Shown here: in pieces, positions 62,176 through 64,000 of the stretch
How positions within the stretch are numbered: the stretch's first letter is position 1
Layout of the letters: every line of letters starts with the position of its first letter
DNA from: Flavobacterium sp. 20NA77.7
Lineage (GTDB): Bacteria > Bacteroidota > Bacteroidia > Flavobacteriales > Flavobacteriaceae
NCBI RefSeq assembly: GCF_031326205.1
Contig: NZ_CP133721.1
Location: forward strand, 1,178,001-1,242,000
DNA length: 64,000 nt
Reading direction: 5' to 3'
The notes under the pieces: generated by a model
Databases searched by the model: none
The model's input: the letters and a program-made list of their open reading frames with translations, nothing else
What the model was told of the DNA's origin: nothing
Made by a program: the position numbers and the translations under genes

Positions 62176-62207
62176 AAAAAAACGCTCAAGCAAGCTTGGC
62201 GTTTTTT
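62176..62207 (-). terminator. Rho-independent terminator after tRNA-Arg
   Basis: Hairpin with arms AAAAAACGC / GCGTTTTTT extended by CAAGC / GCTTG (one bulged T), followed by T-rich sequence. It lies about 20 bp after the tRNA in minus sense. Confidence 0.8.
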
Positions 62208-62227
62208 AATATTTTAGTATTTATTCG

Positions 62228-62301
62228 TGACCTCGACAGGATTCAAACCTGTAACCTTCTGAGCCGTAATCAGATGCGCTATTCAGTTGCGCCACGAGGC
62301 C
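62228..62301 (-). tRNA. tRNA-Arg (anticodon ACG)
   Basis: A 74-nt cloverleaf in minus sense. The acceptor stem GGCCTCG pairs with CGAGGTC (one G-U), the D-arm is GCGC..AATAGCGC, and the anticodon stem TCTGA / TCAGA holds the loop TTACGGC with anticodon ACG. The T-arm is ACAGG-TTTGAAT-CCTGT. The 3' CCA is not encoded. The A34 is normally changed to inosine to read CGU, CGC and CGA. Confidence 0.95.
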
Positions 62302-62363
62302 TTATTTGAAGGTGCAAATATAGAAATTAATTGCTTATGCACAAATGTTTTCTTAAAAAAATA

Positions 62364-62516
62364 TTACTTCTGTTTAGCATCTAAGGCACGTGTAGTAATA
62401 TAATAACGCCAAGCAATAATGGCTTTTTTCCATTTTGGAGCTTTGGCTAAATCTAATCGTTGTTTCGTAAAACTTGGTAACAGGGCCTTGTTAATCTGGG
62501 CTAAAATTTTGTACAT
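62364..62516 (-). CDS. Small conserved flavobacterial protein (50 aa)
   Basis: A 50-aa basic protein translated from the sequence: MYKILAQINKALLPSFTKQR then LDLAKAPKWKKAIIAWRYYI and TTRALDAKQK. Similar ~50-residue proteins occur widely in Flavobacteriaceae and are often labelled SsrA-binding protein, but it is much shorter than SmpB (~150 aa) and lacks its fold, so I would not use that name. It has no neighbours in an obvious operon. Confidence 0.7.
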   Translation of the reverse strand: MYKILAQINKALLPSFTKQRLDLAKAPKWKKAIIAWRYYITTRALDAKQK

Positions 62517-62526
62517 AAATAAAATA

Positions 62527-62563
62527 GGCTGCTCGAAAAACTAAAATTAGGTTCCAAGCAGCC
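62527..62563 (-). terminator. Possible terminator after the 309-aa exported protein
   Basis: Arms GGCTGCT / AGCAGCC are separated by a 23-nt loop, followed by TATTTT in minus sense. It is weaker than the other terminators because of the long loop. Confidence 0.4.
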
Positions 62564-62574
62564 GTTTAGTAAGA

Positions 62575-63504
62575 TTATTTCTTTGTTTTAGGTTTGTCTT
62601 TTTGTAAATCTGACTTCAACTTTTCTAAGTCTGATTTTGTTTGCTGAATCTCTGCTTTCAATCGCTCTAATTCTTCTTTTGAAGCATCTCCCGATTTAAA
62701 ATGTTTTTCAATTTTAATTTTGCTGTCTTTCTTTAATTGTTCTAAATCGTCTGCACTGCCTTGACTAGAGAAATTCTTTTCAGAAAAAATCATGGTGTTT
62801 CCATTTCCGTCTGAGTATTTTTTAGTAACCGTTCCATCCTCTTCTACCTTTTCCTCTTCTAATTTCATATCTGGATTTTCGTTTAACATTTTACCATCTT
62901 TAAAAATAAATGATTTAGAAAAACGCTTATTTGGTAAGGAGTCATTTAAAAAATCGCCTTTCAATTTTTCTAAATCGCCAAAATCCGAACCATTAAACTC
63001 ACCTTGCATAAACATTTTATTGCCGTCCATTAAGTTTTTGAATACGTCATTATTAAAATTATTAAACATGGTATCATCATCAAACATTTTAGTGCCATTC
63101 CACACAAAGGAATCATTAAATCCGCCTGAATTTCCTCTATTTATATTGACAAATCCTTTACCTTTTGCATCATAATTTTTAGTAATAATGATATTTTTAA
63201 TAGGCGTTTCATCAGCTACATTATAGGTTCCTGAATTTCCATCTTGATCTTTGTACGTTATTTTAATAGCTGTAATTTCTTTTTTATCATTTCGCTTTAC
63301 TCCCGAAAAAGATACCTCAAAATCATACTTTTTTGCATCTATTTCATCTTGTTTTAATTGCGCCTCTGTCATTGTTTTATCAATACGCAACTCAAAACTA
63401 TTATTTTTCCTTGTTGGCAATTTTGACAAATCGTTTTGTGCAAATACAAATAAAGGAAATGCAAATACTAAAAATCCTTTTACTAAAAGTGCTTTCATAT
63501 TCAA
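62575..63504 (-). CDS. Exported protein of unknown function with C-terminal coiled coil
   Basis: A 309-aa protein with signal peptide (GFLVFAFPLFVFAQ). Residues ~30-110 form a small beta domain (SFELRIDKTMTEAQLKQDEIDAKKYDFEVSFSGVKRNDKKEITAIKITYKDQDGN). The middle is Asn/Gly/Asp/Phe-rich and disordered. The last ~60 residues (DDLEQLKKDSKIKIEKHFKSG..EELERLKAEIQQTKSDLEKLKSDLQKDKPKTKK) are a strong coiled coil. In Bacteroidota the first part resembles the domain that follows M56 BlaR1-type peptidases. No function can be given. Confidence 0.72.
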   Translation of the reverse strand: MNMKALLVKGFLVFAFPLFVFAQNDLSKLPTRKNNSFELRIDKTMTEAQLKQDEIDAKKYDFEVSFSGVKRNDKKEITAIKITYKDQDGNSGTYNVADETPIKNIIITKNYDAKGKGFVNINRGNSGGFNDSFVWNGTKMFDDDTMFNNFNNDVFKNLMDGNKMFMQGEFNGSDFGDLEKLKGDFLNDSLPNKRFSKSFIFKDGKMLNENPDMKLEEEKVEEDGTVTKKYSDGNGNTMIFSEKNFSSQGSADDLEQLKKDSKIKIEKHFKSGDASKEELERLKAEIQQTKSDLEKLKSDLQKDKPKTKK

Positions 63505-63581
63505 TTATTTTTTTGATTACTATTTATATTTCAAAAATAAAATTCTTTTGGAGACCAAAAATATAAAAAATTGTTAATTAA

Positions 63582-64000
63582 CTATTTCTTAAGTTTTTCT
63601 ATCTGCATCAAACGTAGTGCCCAAATACCCAAAAGTGTACCCGTCAATCCTAGAAAACCCATAAAAAACCAATTGGCTTGATAACCAAAACGTGCTATTA
63701 TGGTAAATCCTAATTTTGAACTTAATATGTGAGCCAAACTATAGCTCATTGTGAAAATAGCCATATAGCGACCTTGTTGATGTTTAGGCGCTCTGCTCAT
63801 GGCAAAACTATTAGAAAACGGAAACGAAAACATCTCGGCAACCGTCATAAATAACATCATTATGATTAAAATACCTGCCCAGGTATTCACTAATAGTAAA
63901 AACAAACTGATGGTCATTAACAAACAACCCCATATAATGACTTTTAATTTATTAAAGTGATGCTTTTCAATATAACTAACCAATGGCATTTCTAGAAAGA
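63582..64000 (-). CDS. MFS transporter, C-terminal part (gene continues past window)
   Basis: The last ~139 residues of a major facilitator superfamily transporter; the frame is open through 64000 (FLEMPLVSYIEKH). Four membrane helices are visible: VIIWGCLLMTISLFLLLV, AGILIIMMLFMTVAEMF, the segment with MSRAPKHQQGRYMAIFTMSYSLAHILSSKLGFTII, and the last helix LTGTLLGIWALRLM. The RAPKHQQGRYMA loop is typical of the multidrug-type group. An ATG at 63989 is internal. The substrate is unknown. Confidence 0.85.
   Translation of the reverse strand, partial: FLEMPLVSYIEKHHFNKLKVIIWGCLLMTISLFLLLVNTWAGILIIMMLFMTVAEMFSFPFSNSFAMSRAPKHQQGRYMAIFTMSYSLAHILSSKLGFTIIARFGYQANWFFMGFLGLTGTLLGIWALRLMQIEKLKK

Overview
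The window looks like chromosome of a low-GC Bacteroidota, most likely a Flavobacteriaceae member close to Flavobacterium. The evidence is two type IX secretion (T9SS) type B sorting domains (SPNGDG/TPNGDG) and one type A domain, a fused CcoN-CcoO cbb3 oxidase, a YtxJ bacillithiol-system protein, a DUF4199 protein, and promoters of the Bacteroidota form TTTG-N19-TAnnTTTG. Most genes lie on the minus strand.

Region 1 (1-15.9 kb, minus strand) is a polymorphic Rhs toxin locus. One tight operon starts at 15835: a T9SS type A repeat protein, an SpvB-like/YD-repeat protein, a full Rhs protein with an HNH-type nuclease tip, and a SUKH immunity gene. Downstream lie a second full Rhs gene, whose tip has a His/Cys pair like clan CD (caspase-like) peptidases, with a lipoprotein partner, and a 5'-truncated orphan Rhs tip with a Cys/His hydrolase-like end and its own lipoprotein partner. 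A repeat of about 195 bp sits at each module boundary. The two full Rhs cores share 756 bp without a difference. An 18-bp dyad lies upstream of both Rhs transcription units.

Region 2 (16.5-23.8 kb) is a compact branched-chain amino acid operon, ilvE-ilvD-ilvB-ilvN-ilvC-ilvA, closed by a strong terminator. It begins only 11 bp after a giant adhesin gene. Region 3 (23.8-36.3 kb) holds that adhesin and a second one (2283 and 1790 aa). Both are T9SS type B cargo with long near-identical internal repeats (9 x 198 bp and 14 x 213 bp).

Region 4 (36.6-47.5 kb) is a microaerobic respiration regulon: hemN, a TauE/SafE-like membrane protein, ccoH, ccoG, ccoP, ccoQ, ccoNO, ccoS, ccoI and an Fnr-type regulator. 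Three promoters here (hemN, ccoS-ccoNO, ccoI) carry an Fnr-like box at exactly the same distance from the -7 element.

Region 5 (47.4-64 kb) is mostly housekeeping: aldose epimerase, GNAT, DUF2238, TSUP permease, DUF4199, a TonB-C-like protein, clpB, ytxJ, fahA, glyA, a TolB-M28-PDZ peptidase, tRNA-Arg(ACG), small hypotheticals and the end of an MFS transporter. Within it, 61.3-61.9 kb contains a frameshifted GIY-YIG nuclease gene flanked by six alternating bulged palindromes arranged as three REPIN-like pairs. This is the strongest candidate here for an undescribed mobile-element system.
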